NCBI GenBank assembly: GCA_945622055.1
Contig: CALZBV010000019.1
Location: 1 to 19,060 of the forward strand
Reading direction: 5' to 3'
From: an uncultured Clostridia bacterium
GTDB lineage: Bacteria; Bacillota; Clostridia; Lachnospirales; Lachnospiraceae
DNA length: 19,060 bases
A program made the position numbers and the translations under genes. Numbering within the stretch: the first letter of the stretch is position 1; each line of letters opens with the position of its first letter. The notes under the pieces are model-generated. The model saw only the letters and a list, made by a program, of their open reading frames with translations. It was not told the DNA's origin and ran no database searches. Shown in pieces: positions 1-8,312 of this stretch.

Positions 1-346
1 TCTCTTCTTCCTCCGGCAGCTCCTCCATATTTTTCCCCATGGTTGATGCCATTTCCTGCGCAAGTGCAGCATCAATACTCTGAAGAATCTCATCATCCTC
101 TTCCTCAGGCTTTACTTCAACCAGATCCTCTTCCGTGAAATTAAAATCAAGATCGAGCTTCGGAAGCTCCTCCGTTCCATCTGCCAAATTACCTTCCGAC
201 ACGATGGATTCCCCCACAGAGGTTTCTTCCGCCGATGACGGGACATCTGTTACCACACCGACCGTTGCACGCGGAATAATCACTTCTCCCGTTTCCTCAT
301 CTGTTTCGAACTGATCAAATATGGAATGTACTTCATCCTCTCTCAT
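1..346 (-). CDS. Acidic protein of unknown function (N-terminal part; runs off the window)
   Basis: Only the first 115 codons are inside the window; the reading frame is still open at base 1. I chose the ATG at 346 because AAAAGGTG (353-360) lies six bases upstream of it; a second in-frame ATG at 352 touches the ribosome binding site and is less likely. The visible part is very acidic: it has many Glu and Asp, few Lys or Arg, and runs such as EEEDDE near residue 81-86 and EEEE at the cut edge. No membrane segment or known motif is visible, and it is probably largely disordered at the start. It begins 16 bases after the LCP gene and is therefore likely the next gene of that transcript. I do not recognise the family; an envelope or cell-division accessory role would be a guess from position only. 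Confidence 0.7.
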   Translation of the reverse strand, partial: MREDEVHSIFDQFETDEETGEVIIPRATVGVVTDVPSSAEETSVGESIVSEGNLADGTEELPKLDLDFNFTEEDLVEVKPEEEDDEILQSIDAALAQEMASTMGKNMEELPEEEE

Positions 347-362
347 ATTCATCACCTTTTCC

Positions 363-1451
363 TCATTTATTTTTTTCCAGATTATTCCAGAATAATGTTC
401 GGTTTTTATCCCAGTCCGTTACCAGTGTACTGGTGACGCCGTTTAATTCCTTAACAGAATCAAACGTTCCCTTTGCGGGAAGCTGGTGCTGCTCAAGTTC
501 ACGGATGTTATATTCATCCATGACAAAAATCAATTCTTCCATGACCTCTTCCGACAAGTCTGTTTCAATGCTTCCGAGACCTTTTTTCAAAATGGACACC
601 CATTTTAACAATCCTGCTTCCTTGTATCTTTGGAACAAATCCTCAAGTACCATCCGCTGACGTTCCGTTCTTCCGTAGTCATACGCGGTTCCATTACAAT
701 TCGGCACATACCGTACCCTACAGTAGCCAAGCGTCTGATTGCCGTTTAATACCTGTGTTCCTTCCTTCACATTCCGATATTCCTTCTTCGAAATGTAGTT
801 GTGTGAATTTAAATACTCTGCTTCCTGCGAGGTAAGTGTGACCTGTGCTCCCCCCAGCATATCAATCAGCTCCTCAAAGCTGTCAAAGCCTACCTTGGCA
901 TAACCATCCGGCCACACTCCAAGCTTATCATACAACAAATGATATAATCCCTCAACCCCCTGCTTTGCATAAACCGCATTAATTTTACAGGGATTCATTC
1001 CCTCCGGTTCCACATAACTGTCCCTCAGAATAGAAGTAATATGGCATTTTTGTTGTCCGGTATGAATCGAAAGTAACAGAATCGAGTCCGTTCTTCCCTT
1101 TCCCGGAGCACTCCGGATTGCTTCTTCCCCCAGCAAAAGAAGGTGATATATGCCATCTTTTTCAAAACCCGGTTTTACCGTCTGCTCCTGATTTCCGGAA
1201 ACATCCGTTTCATTTTCTTCCCCGGCCTGATTTATTCCCTCCAAAAAAACAGACTCCGGTAAATTTTCCGGTCCCCGATTGTTTCCCGGAACAAATTCCA
1301 CTGCCCCATGCAGATAATGTGCTGCTGCCTTGGCAGTCAGGTGTTTTCCCGTGCTCGTGTAACGAAAAAACAAAATTCCGGCTGCCACTACGGAAACAAT
1401 CGTTGCCGTTACCAGAAGAAGCGATTCCGCTTTCTTTCTCTTCTTACTCAT
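363..1451 (-). CDS. LCP (LytR-CpsA-Psr) family protein
   Basis: This 362-residue protein belongs to the LCP family, whose members transfer undecaprenyl-linked glycopolymers such as teichoic acids or capsule onto peptidoglycan on the outer face of the membrane. A basic N-terminus (MSKKRKK) is followed by one membrane segment at about residues 11-29, giving an outside catalytic domain. A low-complexity linker covers about 50-95, and the LCP domain about 100-270. Family motifs are present: GRTDSILLLSI (119-129, with Arg120 and Asp122), SILRDSYV (140-147, Arg143), KINAVYAKQG (156-165), LNGNQTLGYCRVRYV (235-249) and DYGRTERQRMVL (258-269), which holds the conserved arginines that hold the lipid pyrophosphate. 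GGAG lies just before the ATG at 1451. The gene starts 12 bases after pepD. The sequence does not tell which polymer is attached. Confidence 0.93.
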   Translation of the reverse strand: MSKKRKKAESLLLVTATIVSVVAAGILFFRYTSTGKHLTAKAAAHYLHGAVEFVPGNNRGPENLPESVFLEGINQAGEENETDVSGNQEQTVKPGFEKDGIYHLLLLGEEAIRSAPGKGRTDSILLLSIHTGQQKCHITSILRDSYVEPEGMNPCKINAVYAKQGVEGLYHLLYDKLGVWPDGYAKVGFDSFEELIDMLGGAQVTLTSQEAEYLNSHNYISKKEYRNVKEGTQVLNGNQTLGYCRVRYVPNCNGTAYDYGRTERQRMVLEDLFQRYKEAGLLKWVSILKKGLGSIETDLSEEVMEELIFVMDEYNIRELEQHQLPAKGTFDSVKELNGVTSTLVTDWDKNRTLFWNNLEKNK

Positions 1452-1463
1452 AGTATTCTCCGC

Positions 1464-2927
1464 TTACAACATGATACCGCCTTCTGAAAGGAATCGCTCT
1501 ACCAGACGGTACAAACGAACTGAGGAGCTTACCGAAAGCCTCTCGGAAGGCGTATGAATATCGTACATCTGCGGTCCGATTGAAATTGCATCCAGTCCCG
1601 GAAGCTTCTCGCTTAAAATACCACATTCCAGGCCTGCGTGAATTACCGTCATCACCGGTTTCCTGCCAAATTCCTGTTCGTAAAGTCTCTCATAATTCTC
1701 GCGAAGCCTGGAAGCTGCAACATATTCCCATGCCGGATATTCACTTCCGGTCACAGCCTCTCCACCGAGAAATTCTACCAGATACACTACCTTTTCTCTC
1801 ATAAACTGAAGGTAACTCTTTTTACTGCTTCGAAGCGACCAGTGAAGCTCTGCCTCCTCCGGTTTTAACAGGAAAATACCGAGATTCAGTGAACTCTCCA
1901 CAAGCCCTTTGATTTCCGCGCTTTCTTTCTGAACGCCGTTTGGAGCCTGTAACAACAGAAACAACAGCTTCTCGAGGGCAAGCGGATGAAGCACCGGCTG
2001 TGCCGCAGCCTCTTCCTCCGTATATGAAACCTCAATCAGAAGCTCCGGCTCAGCGCTTCGTAACTCCTCGCAAAGAGCCTCTGCAATTTCCTTTACCTTC
2101 TCCAGAAATTCCTCTGTGTTTTCCTCAACCGTAAGCACCGCGTAGCACTCTCTCGGAATCGCATTATCTTTTTTTCCACCAGCAAAATCCGTCAGTAAAA
2201 CCTCTCTCTGCTCCTTAAGTTCAAACAAAAGACGTGTCATTAAGCGGACTGCATTGGTACGATTCTTGTCAATCTCCGTGCCGGAATGGCCCCCCAGCAG
2301 ATTCTTAATCTCGATGCGCAGGCTCTTACCGAAGGCTTCCTGCCAACGAAGCGGCAGGTGTCCGGTAATACGCATTCCACCTGCACATCCGCACAGTACG
2401 GTATCCTCTTCCTCGGAATCCAGATTCAGAAGAATTCTTCCGGAAAGCAGCGATGGGTCAAGTGCCTTTGCACCATCCATGCCGGTCTCCTCCTCCGTGG
2501 TAATCACGCACTCCAGTGCCGGGTGAGCAAGCTCTTCATCTGACAAAAGTGCAAGGCAGTATGCCACTGCAATTCCGTCATCTCCACCAAGGGTAGTCCC
2601 CTTTGCACGAAGCCAGTCCCCATCCAGATAAAGCTTCAGACCTTCCGTCAGAAAATCATGCTCTACATCAGAATCCTTCTCGCAGACCATATCCATATGT
2701 CCCTGAAGAATAATGGTCGGACGCTCCTCATAGCCCTTAGTTGCAGGCTTATAAAAAATCACATTATCCGCACAGTCACGCACATAACGAAGGGCGTGCG
2801 CCTTTGCAAACTGCTCCAGAAAATCAGCAATCTGCGTTACGTTTCCGGAGCCATGCGGTATTTTTGCAAGCTCCGAAAACCAATAAAAAATCTTTTTGTA
2901 ATCCAAAGCCTCAAGCTCTGAAAGCAT
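1464..2927 (-). CDS. pepD: Aminoacyl-histidine dipeptidase (M20 family, PepD-type)
   Basis: The protein has 487 residues, the usual length for PepD (peptidase family M20), a cytoplasmic zinc dipeptidase that cleaves Xaa-His dipeptides such as carnosine and other unblocked dipeptides. Metal-site motifs are intact: GHMDM (76-80; His77 and catalytic Asp79), GGDDG (114-118), the Glu pair in TTEEETG (143-149), LDSEE (169-173) and a late His458 in IHTPSE. The middle part carries the dimerisation (lid) domain typical of M20. The ribosome binding site TAGGAGGAG (2933-2941) overlaps the TAG stop codon of the upstream PFL-family gene, so the two are probably coupled in translation. The LCP gene follows 12 bases later. 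The role is probably salvage of amino acids from peptides. The exact dipeptide preference cannot be read from sequence. Confidence 0.92.
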   Translation of the reverse strand: MLSELEALDYKKIFYWFSELAKIPHGSGNVTQIADFLEQFAKAHALRYVRDCADNVIFYKPATKGYEERPTIILQGHMDMVCEKDSDVEHDFLTEGLKLYLDGDWLRAKGTTLGGDDGIAVAYCLALLSDEELAHPALECVITTEEETGMDGAKALDPSLLSGRILLNLDSEEEDTVLCGCAGGMRITGHLPLRWQEAFGKSLRIEIKNLLGGHSGTEIDKNRTNAVRLMTRLLFELKEQREVLLTDFAGGKKDNAIPRECYAVLTVEENTEEFLEKVKEIAEALCEELRSAEPELLIEVSYTEEEAAAQPVLHPLALEKLLFLLLQAPNGVQKESAEIKGLVESSLNLGIFLLKPEEAELHWSLRSSKKSYLQFMREKVVYLVEFLGGEAVTGSEYPAWEYVAASRLRENYERLYEQEFGRKPVMTVIHAGLECGILSEKLPGLDAISIGPQMYDIHTPSERLSVSSSVRLYRLVERFLSEGGIML

Positions 2928-2938
2928 TTTGTCTCCTC

Positions 2939-4303
2939 CTAATTTTTAAAGCTGTGAATCGGTGCCGGAATTCTTCCGCCACGTCCCACAAAAGCGTCAC
3001 AGGAAAAGGTGTTAACCGGAATAATCGGTGCATAGCCAAGAAGACCGCCGAATTCAGCAACCTCACCAACACCTTTACCGATAACAGGAATCAGACGAAC
3101 TGCTGTCGTCTTCTGGTTAATCATACCAATTGCCATTTCATCTGCAATAATACCGGAAATCGTCGTTGCCTTCGTATCACCCGGAATCGCAATCATATCA
3201 AGACCTACAGAACATACGCAGGTCATGGCTTCAAGCTTTTCTAAGGTCAGGCAGCCTGCACTCACCGCATCGATCATTCCCTGATCCTCACTGACCGGGA
3301 TGAACGCACCACTTAATCCGCCAACGTAAGAAGAGGCCATTACGCCACCCTTCTTCACCTGGTCATTCAAAAGGGCAAGTGCTGCCGTCGTACCCGGAGC
3401 CCCCGGATATTCCAGACCTATTTCCTGTAAAATCTCTGCAACGGAATCTCCAACTGCCGGAGTCGGTGCAAGAGACAAATCCACAATACCGAACGGAACA
3501 TTTAATGCCGCAGAAGCCTCATTTGCAATCAGCTGACCTACACGGGTAATCTTAAATGCCGTCTTCTTAATGGTCTCACAAAGCGTACCGAAATCAGCAC
3601 CACGCACTGCAGTAAGTGCAGTCTTAACAACCCCCGGTCCGGAAACACCGACATTAATGATTGCATCTGCTTCGGTTACCCCATGGAATGCACCCGCCAT
3701 GAACGGGTTATCATCCGGTGCATTACAAAACACAACCAGCTTTGCACAACCTAAAGAATCATTCTCCTTCGTTGCCTGTGCAGTCTTGACTACGATTTCA
3801 CCCATCAGGCGGACTGCATCCATGTTGATACCGGTCTTTGTAGAACCTACGTTAATGGAGGAGCACACACGCTCCGTCTCAGCAAGTGCCTGCGGAATCG
3901 ACTCAATCAGAAGACGGTCACTGGTCGTCATTCCTTTACTCACAAGGGCAGAATAACCACCGATAAAGTTAACGCCGACCTTCTTTGCAGCCATGTCCAA
4001 CGTTTTTGCAATTTCTACATAGTCCTCCGGCTTCTTGCAGGCAGAGGCGCCCACGAGAGCAATCGGAGTAACGGAGATACGCTTGTTTACAATCGGAATC
4101 CCGTATTCTCTTTCCAGATTATTACCGGTTTCCACAAGCTTTTCCGCCTTCGTGGTAATTTTCTCATAAATCTTTTTCTTTACCGTTTCAAGATTGGAAT
4201 CAGCACAATCGAGTAAGCTGATTCCGAGGGTAATCGTACGAACATCCAGATTTTCCTTTTCAATCATCTGGTTCGTTTCAATAACTTCCTGAATATTGAT
4301 CAT
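2939..4303 (-). CDS. PFL family protein (UPF0210/DUF711)
   Basis: This 454-residue protein matches the UPF0210/DUF711 family, known in Firmicutes and archaea, whose fold resembles pyruvate formate-lyase; its reaction is not established. The N-terminal pattern ENLDVRTITLGISLLDC (17-33), GGYSALVSKG and the Gly-rich NVGVSGPGVV segment support the family. There is no membrane segment or signal peptide, so it should be cytoplasmic. A ribosome binding site (AAAGGG) precedes the ATG at 4303. The gene lies 55 bases after a small ACT-domain gene. This ACT (UPF0237) plus PFL (UPF0210) pairing is a common conserved gene couple, suggesting that the ACT protein senses a ligand for, or binds to, this protein; that link is inference. 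I see no glycine-radical motif, and I do not predict a formate-lyase reaction. Confidence 0.88.
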   Translation of the reverse strand: MINIQEVIETNQMIEKENLDVRTITLGISLLDCADSNLETVKKKIYEKITTKAEKLVETGNNLEREYGIPIVNKRISVTPIALVGASACKKPEDYVEIAKTLDMAAKKVGVNFIGGYSALVSKGMTTSDRLLIESIPQALAETERVCSSINVGSTKTGINMDAVRLMGEIVVKTAQATKENDSLGCAKLVVFCNAPDDNPFMAGAFHGVTEADAIINVGVSGPGVVKTALTAVRGADFGTLCETIKKTAFKITRVGQLIANEASAALNVPFGIVDLSLAPTPAVGDSVAEILQEIGLEYPGAPGTTAALALLNDQVKKGGVMASSYVGGLSGAFIPVSEDQGMIDAVSAGCLTLEKLEAMTCVCSVGLDMIAIPGDTKATTISGIIADEMAIGMINQKTTAVRLIPVIGKGVGEVAEFGGLLGYAPIIPVNTFSCDAFVGRGGRIPAPIHSFKN

Positions 4304-4319
4304 GTTTTGTTCCCTTTCC

Positions 4320-4347
4320 GCTTCTCCGTTTCATCAAACCGGGAAGC
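4320..4347 (-). other. Possible RNA hairpin between the ACT and PFL-family genes
   Basis: On the minus strand the arms GCTTC-CC-GTTT and AAAC-GG-GAAGC can pair around a GATG loop with one bulged base on each side. The hairpin ends a few bases before the ribosome binding site of the PFL-family gene. No T-run follows it, so it is not an intrinsic terminator. It could be an mRNA processing or translation-control element, or chance. Confidence 0.25.
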
Positions 4348-4358
4348 TGTCTGTATCA

Positions 4359-4631
4359 TCAGATGCGGTGCATCATGTTAAAAATGTCCTCATGCTGCGC
4401 CTTAATAATAACTCCGATACCACGTCCGAGTCCTTCAAGGTCTTCTGCCATCTGTGCAAACTCCTTATCGGAGGCGCTCGTATCAACTACCATCATCATG
4501 TTGAAATATTCCTGAACGATTGTCTGGGAAATATCAAGAATGTTTACCTTATTCTCAGCAAAGTACGTACAAACCTTTGCAATAATACCCACACAGTCTT
4601 TTCCTACTACCGTAACAATTGTCTTTTTCAT
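4359..4631 (-). CDS. ACT domain-containing protein (UPF0237)
   Basis: This is a 90-residue, single-domain ACT protein starting MKKTIVTVVGKDCVGIIAKV. ACT domains bind amino acids or other small ligands and usually work as dimers that regulate a partner enzyme. The Gly-rich turn VGKDCVGI between the first strand and first helix, and the ILDISQTIVQEYFNMMMVVD segment, are typical of UPF0237. The frame is open further upstream to 4691, but the ATG at 4631 is the start because AGGAGG (4639-4644) sits seven bases ahead of it and because the resulting length fits the family. It is followed by the PFL-family (UPF0210) gene, its usual genomic partner. The ligand is unknown. Confidence 0.9.
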   Translation of the reverse strand: MKKTIVTVVGKDCVGIIAKVCTYFAENKVNILDISQTIVQEYFNMMMVVDTSASDKEFAQMAEDLEGLGRGIGVIIKAQHEDIFNMMHRI

Positions 4632-4638
4632 TTTCTTT

Positions 4639-4644
4639 CCTCCT
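4639..4644 (-). promoter_or_regulatory. Ribosome binding site that fixes the ACT protein start
   Basis: AGGAGG on the minus strand lies seven bases before the ATG at 4631. It decides against the longer in-frame reading from 4691, which would overlap the end of the upstream gene. Confidence 0.85.
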
Positions 4645-4663
4645 AAATTGTCTGGTTCTTTAT

Positions 4664-4687
4664 GAAAAAATCCAAAAGGACTTTTTA
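4664..4687 (-). terminator. Weak AT-rich terminator-like hairpin after the WalJ-like gene
   Basis: Just after the TGA stop, the minus strand reads AAAAAGTCC, a TTTT loop, then GGATTTTTT. The nine-base arms pair fully with one G-U pair, but mostly through A-U pairs, and the T-run is itself the 3' arm. It could slow or partly stop transcription between the WalJ-like and ACT genes. The low GC makes it a weak call. Confidence 0.3.
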
Positions 4688-5497
4688 TCAAACTGCATCT
4701 GCTGACACCATTTTCGAAATGGTATCCCGGTTTGCCACAAATAAATCCGGCATCGGAAGCTCTCTTTTCCTTGCAGCCTCCGAAAGCTCCAGCCGTACCG
4801 TTTCATAAGCAAGCTCCGGCATGTTATTTTCCTTGCTTAAATGTGCAAGAATCACATGCTTTAGGCCCGGATGAAGTACGGTACAAACAAGCCTTGCTGC
4901 CAGATCGTTGGACAGATGCCCCCGCTCTCCGAGGATTCTCTGCTTTAAGATATACGGATAACTGCCCACCAGAAGCATATTCTCATCATGATTCGCTTCC
5001 AGGTATAAAATGTCCGCTTCCGAAACTGCAGTCACAATGGAATCATCATAGGTGCCGAGATCCGTTACCAATGCTGCTTTTGTTCCCTCTGCTTCAAAGG
5101 TATAGCAGACCGGATTCGCCGCATCATGAGAAATCGGGTGAGCTGTCACCATAATGTTATCAAACCAGAGCCGGTCTCCCGGATTGATTTCTCTAAATAA
5201 TCCTTCCGGAATCCGCCCAAGATTTGTCTTTCCCTTTAACATGCAGCAAAGCGTTTCCGCAGTTGCATAAATCGGTATCTGATAACGTCTGGCCAAAACT
5301 CCGATGCCCTGCGTATGATCTGTATGTTCATGGGTAATCAGGATTCCCTGCAGCTTTGAAGCATCCGTTCCGATAGAAAGCAGGGCTTCTTCAATCCGCT
5401 TCCCGCTTACCCCGGCATCTACCAAAAGATGTGTATTCCCATGTCCGACATACACGGAGTTTCCGCTGCTGCCGCTGGCTATCGCACAAACCTTCAT
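4688..5497 (-). CDS. walJ: MBL-fold metallohydrolase, WalJ/YycJ-like
   Basis: The 269-residue protein has a metallo-beta-lactamase fold with the two-metal motif HEHTDH at 56-61, preceded by the N-terminal strand pattern ASGSSGNSVYV (7-17) and LLVDAGVS (24-31) of the YycJ/WalJ group. In Bacillus and Streptococcus, YycJ/WalJ sits in the WalRK operon and has been linked to cell division and mismatch repair, with 5'-exonuclease activity reported for a Bacillus homologue. Here it is instead placed after the FtsA-like gene and has no walRK neighbours in view. It has no signal peptide and should be cytoplasmic. The ATG at 5497 follows an AAGG ribosome binding site, 50 bases after the FtsA-like gene. 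The symbol rests on family resemblance; other small MBL hydrolases remain possible. Confidence 0.82.
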   Translation of the reverse strand: MKVCAIASGSSGNSVYVGHGNTHLLVDAGVSGKRIEEALLSIGTDASKLQGILITHEHTDHTQGIGVLARRYQIPIYATAETLCCMLKGKTNLGRIPEGLFREINPGDRLWFDNIMVTAHPISHDAANPVCYTFEAEGTKAALVTDLGTYDDSIVTAVSEADILYLEANHDENMLLVGSYPYILKQRILGERGHLSNDLAARLVCTVLHPGLKHVILAHLSKENNMPELAYETVRLELSEAARKRELPMPDLFVANRDTISKMVSADAV

Positions 5498-5547
5498 ATT
5501 AACCTTATAACCTTCCTTCTTTCACCGCAAATGGTGTCTTTTGTTGC

Positions 5548-7683
5548 TTATCCCTCCCAGTATAAATCAATCCGGTCCCCATCTGCAAGAGGTTGCATAA
5601 AGTTCGTCGAAATTTCATTGACACGAACTACCGCATTGCGTCCGTTTGCCTGGGAAAGATCAAACGGGAACACATCCAGAACATCCACCAGACGATATGC
5701 AGTCTTTCCCTTAAGCACCACCGGCTGTTTGTTAACCAGAACCACAAGATTATGTACCTCGGTCGGCTTTACGTCCGGTTCTGTTCCGGCTGTACCGTCT
5801 GTATCCTCCACTGCAGCCACTTCCTTTAAAAGCTCTGCCTGCTTTTCCGGAACAATCGCTGCCTCTGCGGATATATCAGCTTCTTCCGTCTCTTCCGAAA
5901 GTCCCGCAATATCCTCCCGGTAATTCTGCTCCTCAAGTTCCATATTGATAACAAAATTATCATATACCTTTTCCGCAGGTCCTGCCGGCATATGATTCAC
6001 ATATACCCTTCCCTGCGGAACGATATCCAGAAAGGCAAGTACCTGGGAAAGCGTGTAGTAATCCAGGGAAACAATCTCATCATTTTCCGAAATCTCATAA
6101 TATTCCGAAACCATTTCGCCATTTGCCTGCATATATCTCGGACACGTAACCCTGTTATTATTTACCGTAAAGGAAATCGTCTGCTTAAATTCCGGAAGCT
6201 TACCAATCATACAGCCTGCCGCTTTTCCTGTGGTTGATTCCAAAATCGTAATTTCATCATTTTGCTGAATCGGTGCATTAATGCCGGCTACCCTTCCATT
6301 CAGATGAATCACTGCCGCTTCGCCCGGTTCTCCACGCACCATGCGCTTCTCACCGTTTACGGTAAAGGTCAGTTCCTTTCCACGGATTGGAAACAGCTTC
6401 TCATTCGGATAACCAAACGCCAGTGCAGCATCTACAATCGTCAGCTTTCCGTTGTCATACAGCTTAATCCGCTCGTCATTGACACGGACAAAAATAAAGT
6501 TATTTCTCTGCTCATAGTAATTCAGACAAATACCAACCGGCGTTACCAAAAGCGGATCCTTTACGATGCCTTCCTGTAAGAAGGTGACCGAAGAAAGAAC
6601 CTCCTCGCCACGAAGTGCCACACGTTCCTTCGGAAGTCCGAGCTTTTTCGCAAGTCCCTCCGTAAAGCCCGGAAGCTTTCCGCCTCCGCCGACCACAAAT
6701 ACCGCACTCACCGGCTTTCCACCGTTTAATTCGGTAATCTGTCCGGAAACCTCCGTAGTAATCCTATCAAGAGCTGCTTCCACGTCTGCCAGAACAGCCG
6801 TACGTTCTACCTTCTGCCGAAGTCCCATGATATCCTTGTACATAATTGTCTTTTTTCTGGTGGAAGCCTCCAGCTTGATTTCCTCTGCTGTATTGAAATC
6901 TACCAGACGACTTTTTGCAATAACCTCCGTCAGCATATCCCCGGCCATCGGAATCATTCCGTAGGCTACAACCGAGCCGTCTCTCGTAATACAGATATCC
7001 GACGTACCGGCTCCCACATCGACCAGTGCGATATTTAACAGCCGGAAATTTTCCGGAATTGCCACCTGCATTGCCGCAATCGGCTCCAGGGTAAGATTTT
7101 CCACCTGCAGCCCTGCTTTCTCCACAGCAGCATACAAACCGTCGATTACCTCTTCCGGCAAAAATGTTGCCAGCACCTCTGCTCCGATTTTGACTGCCTT
7201 ATGGTCAACCAGATTCGTTATCATATAATCATTCAGGTAATAGTGAACAACGGTGTATGCAACACAATAAAAGTTATGCTCCCGGTCTTTGGTTTCCTCC
7301 AGCATCCTTTTATGTGCATTTTCCACTCCAAGCATTTCCAGGGAATGAATCATCTCTTCGTCAACAACGACTTCCTCCTCAAAGGAAACCTCTGCATGTG
7401 CCGTTGCTGTTGTAAGCACACGGCCTGCAGCTGCAATGCATACGTCCGTGAGCTTTCGGTCAATGGCAGTCTCAAGCTCCTTTTTTACCTGCTTGATTGT
7501 TTCCGATACACTTCCAATGTCGTGAATCTGACCGTCTAACATTGCTCTTGTCTCATGAAGTCTGGTACACTGGGCAACTACAGTAAAATTGTCCCTGGAA
7601 GACTTGTAGCCAACGGTTCCGACAATACTTCGCGTTCCGATGTCAAGTCCGAATACCAGCTTATCCGGGTATTGCTTACTCAC
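5548..7683 (-). CDS. FtsA/PilM-like actin-fold ATPase with a long beta-grasp-like C-terminal region
   Basis: This is a 711-residue protein. Residues 8-390 form an actin-fold ATPase of the FtsA/PilM type: phosphate-1 motif FGLDIGTRSIVGTVGY (11-26), an FtsA-type inserted subdomain around 85-170, phosphate-2 ALVDVGAGTSDI (219-230) and adenosine motif FVVGGGGKLPGF (329-340). FtsA itself is about 420 residues and ends in a membrane-binding amphipathic helix. Here about 320 extra residues follow, including segments that look like ubiquitin/ThiS-type beta-grasp units at roughly 397-483, 501-582 and 645-709 (the last ends LADGDRIDLYW), with an acidic linker at about 585-640. The start is GTG at 7683 with AAGGAGG upstream; it overlaps the coaE stop by four bases (GTGA), so coupling is likely. 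Homologues are often labelled FtsA or rod-shape protein. A role in cell division or envelope assembly is inferred; whether it is the true FtsA cannot be told. Confidence 0.85.
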   Translation of the reverse strand: MSKQYPDKLVFGLDIGTRSIVGTVGYKSSRDNFTVVAQCTRLHETRAMLDGQIHDIGSVSETIKQVKKELETAIDRKLTDVCIAAAGRVLTTATAHAEVSFEEEVVVDEEMIHSLEMLGVENAHKRMLEETKDREHNFYCVAYTVVHYYLNDYMITNLVDHKAVKIGAEVLATFLPEEVIDGLYAAVEKAGLQVENLTLEPIAAMQVAIPENFRLLNIALVDVGAGTSDICITRDGSVVAYGMIPMAGDMLTEVIAKSRLVDFNTAEEIKLEASTRKKTIMYKDIMGLRQKVERTAVLADVEAALDRITTEVSGQITELNGGKPVSAVFVVGGGGKLPGFTEGLAKKLGLPKERVALRGEEVLSSVTFLQEGIVKDPLLVTPVGICLNYYEQRNNFIFVRVNDERIKLYDNGKLTIVDAALAFGYPNEKLFPIRGKELTFTVNGEKRMVRGEPGEAAVIHLNGRVAGINAPIQQNDEITILESTTGKAAGCMIGKLPEFKQTISFTVNNNRVTCPRYMQANGEMVSEYYEISENDEIVSLDYYTLSQVLAFLDIVPQGRVYVNHMPAGPAEKVYDNFVINMELEEQNYREDIAGLSEETEEADISAEAAIVPEKQAELLKEVAAVEDTDGTAGTEPDVKPTEVHNLVVLVNKQPVVLKGKTAYRLVDVLDVFPFDLSQANGRNAVVRVNEISTNFMQPLADGDRIDLYWEG

Positions 7684-8288
7684 GACAGCGCCTCCTTCTG
7701 ATGCATCTTTATCTGTGACAAAATATTACTCTCACAGTCCTTAAGTGCCGAATCATTTCTAAGAACAAAATCACAATGTTTCAGGAAGTATTCATCTGAG
7801 GACTGTTCTTTCATAATGGAATCAATCTTCTCCTCCGAATATCCGCGGTTGGCCCTCAGACGCTCCCGCCGAAGCTCCTTTGGTGCGGTAACATACCACA
7901 GCTCGTCGCAGATTTCCCGGTAGCCGGCCTCAATCAAAAGAGCCGCTTCAATCAGAACAAAGCCCTCAAACTGCTCGTCACGAAGCTTTGCAATGGTTTC
8001 CTCCACGACTTCCCTGACATGCGGGTGAACACACGCATTCAGCTCCTCCACCCGCCCGGACGGAAACGCAGCTTCATACAAGGCCTTTCGGTCAATCGTT
8101 TTATCCTCACTAAGAATCCGCATACCGAACGTTTCAACCAGTTCCGGATACGCTCTTCCCCCCGGAAGCATCAAATCATGCGCAATGACATCACAATGCA
8201 GATAAACCGAAGGAAAATGCTTTTGAATAATTCCAACCACCGTGGATTTTCCCGCACCGACACCGCCGGTAATTCCGATAACTTTCAT
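7680..8288 (-). CDS. coaE: Dephospho-CoA kinase
   Basis: CoaE phosphorylates the 3'-hydroxyl of the ribose in dephospho-CoA, using ATP, the last step of coenzyme A synthesis in the cytoplasm. The 202-residue length is normal. The P-loop GGVGAGKST is at residues 8-16, the substrate-side Asp in HCDVIAHDL is Asp33, and the conserved VHPHVR segment is at 87-92, followed by the LLIEAGY lid region. AAAGGT lies ahead of the ATG at 8288. The gene follows polA by 24 bases and overlaps the start of the FtsA-like gene by four. polA next to coaE is a common Gram-positive arrangement (often with mutM between them in Bacilli); no mutM is present here. Confidence 0.95.
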   Translation of the reverse strand: MKVIGITGGVGAGKSTVVGIIQKHFPSVYLHCDVIAHDLMLPGGRAYPELVETFGMRILSEDKTIDRKALYEAAFPSGRVEELNACVHPHVREVVEETIAKLRDEQFEGFVLIEAALLIEAGYREICDELWYVTAPKELRRERLRANRGYSEEKIDSIMKEQSSDEYFLKHCDFVLRNDSALKDCESNILSQIKMHQKEALS

Positions 8289-8312
8289 GCCGCTACCTTT
8301 CTATCCTTTGAA

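Noticed and set aside
1444..1626. 60-codon minus-strand frame at the end of pepD
   Set aside because: It overlaps the C-terminal coding part of pepD, including the His458 region, in another frame; no family resemblance.
2741..3244. 167-codon plus-strand open frame across the pepD/PFL-family junction
   Set aside because: It is antisense to two solid genes and its Asn/Arg/Thr-rich product resembles no family.
2939..4303. Pyruvate formate-lyase activity for the PFL-family protein
   Set aside because: It is the UPF0210 family, named only for fold resemblance; no glycine-radical motif is visible.
4632..4691. Upstream extension of the ACT protein
   Set aside because: It overlaps the end of the WalJ-like gene and the possible terminator; AGGAGG points to 4631.
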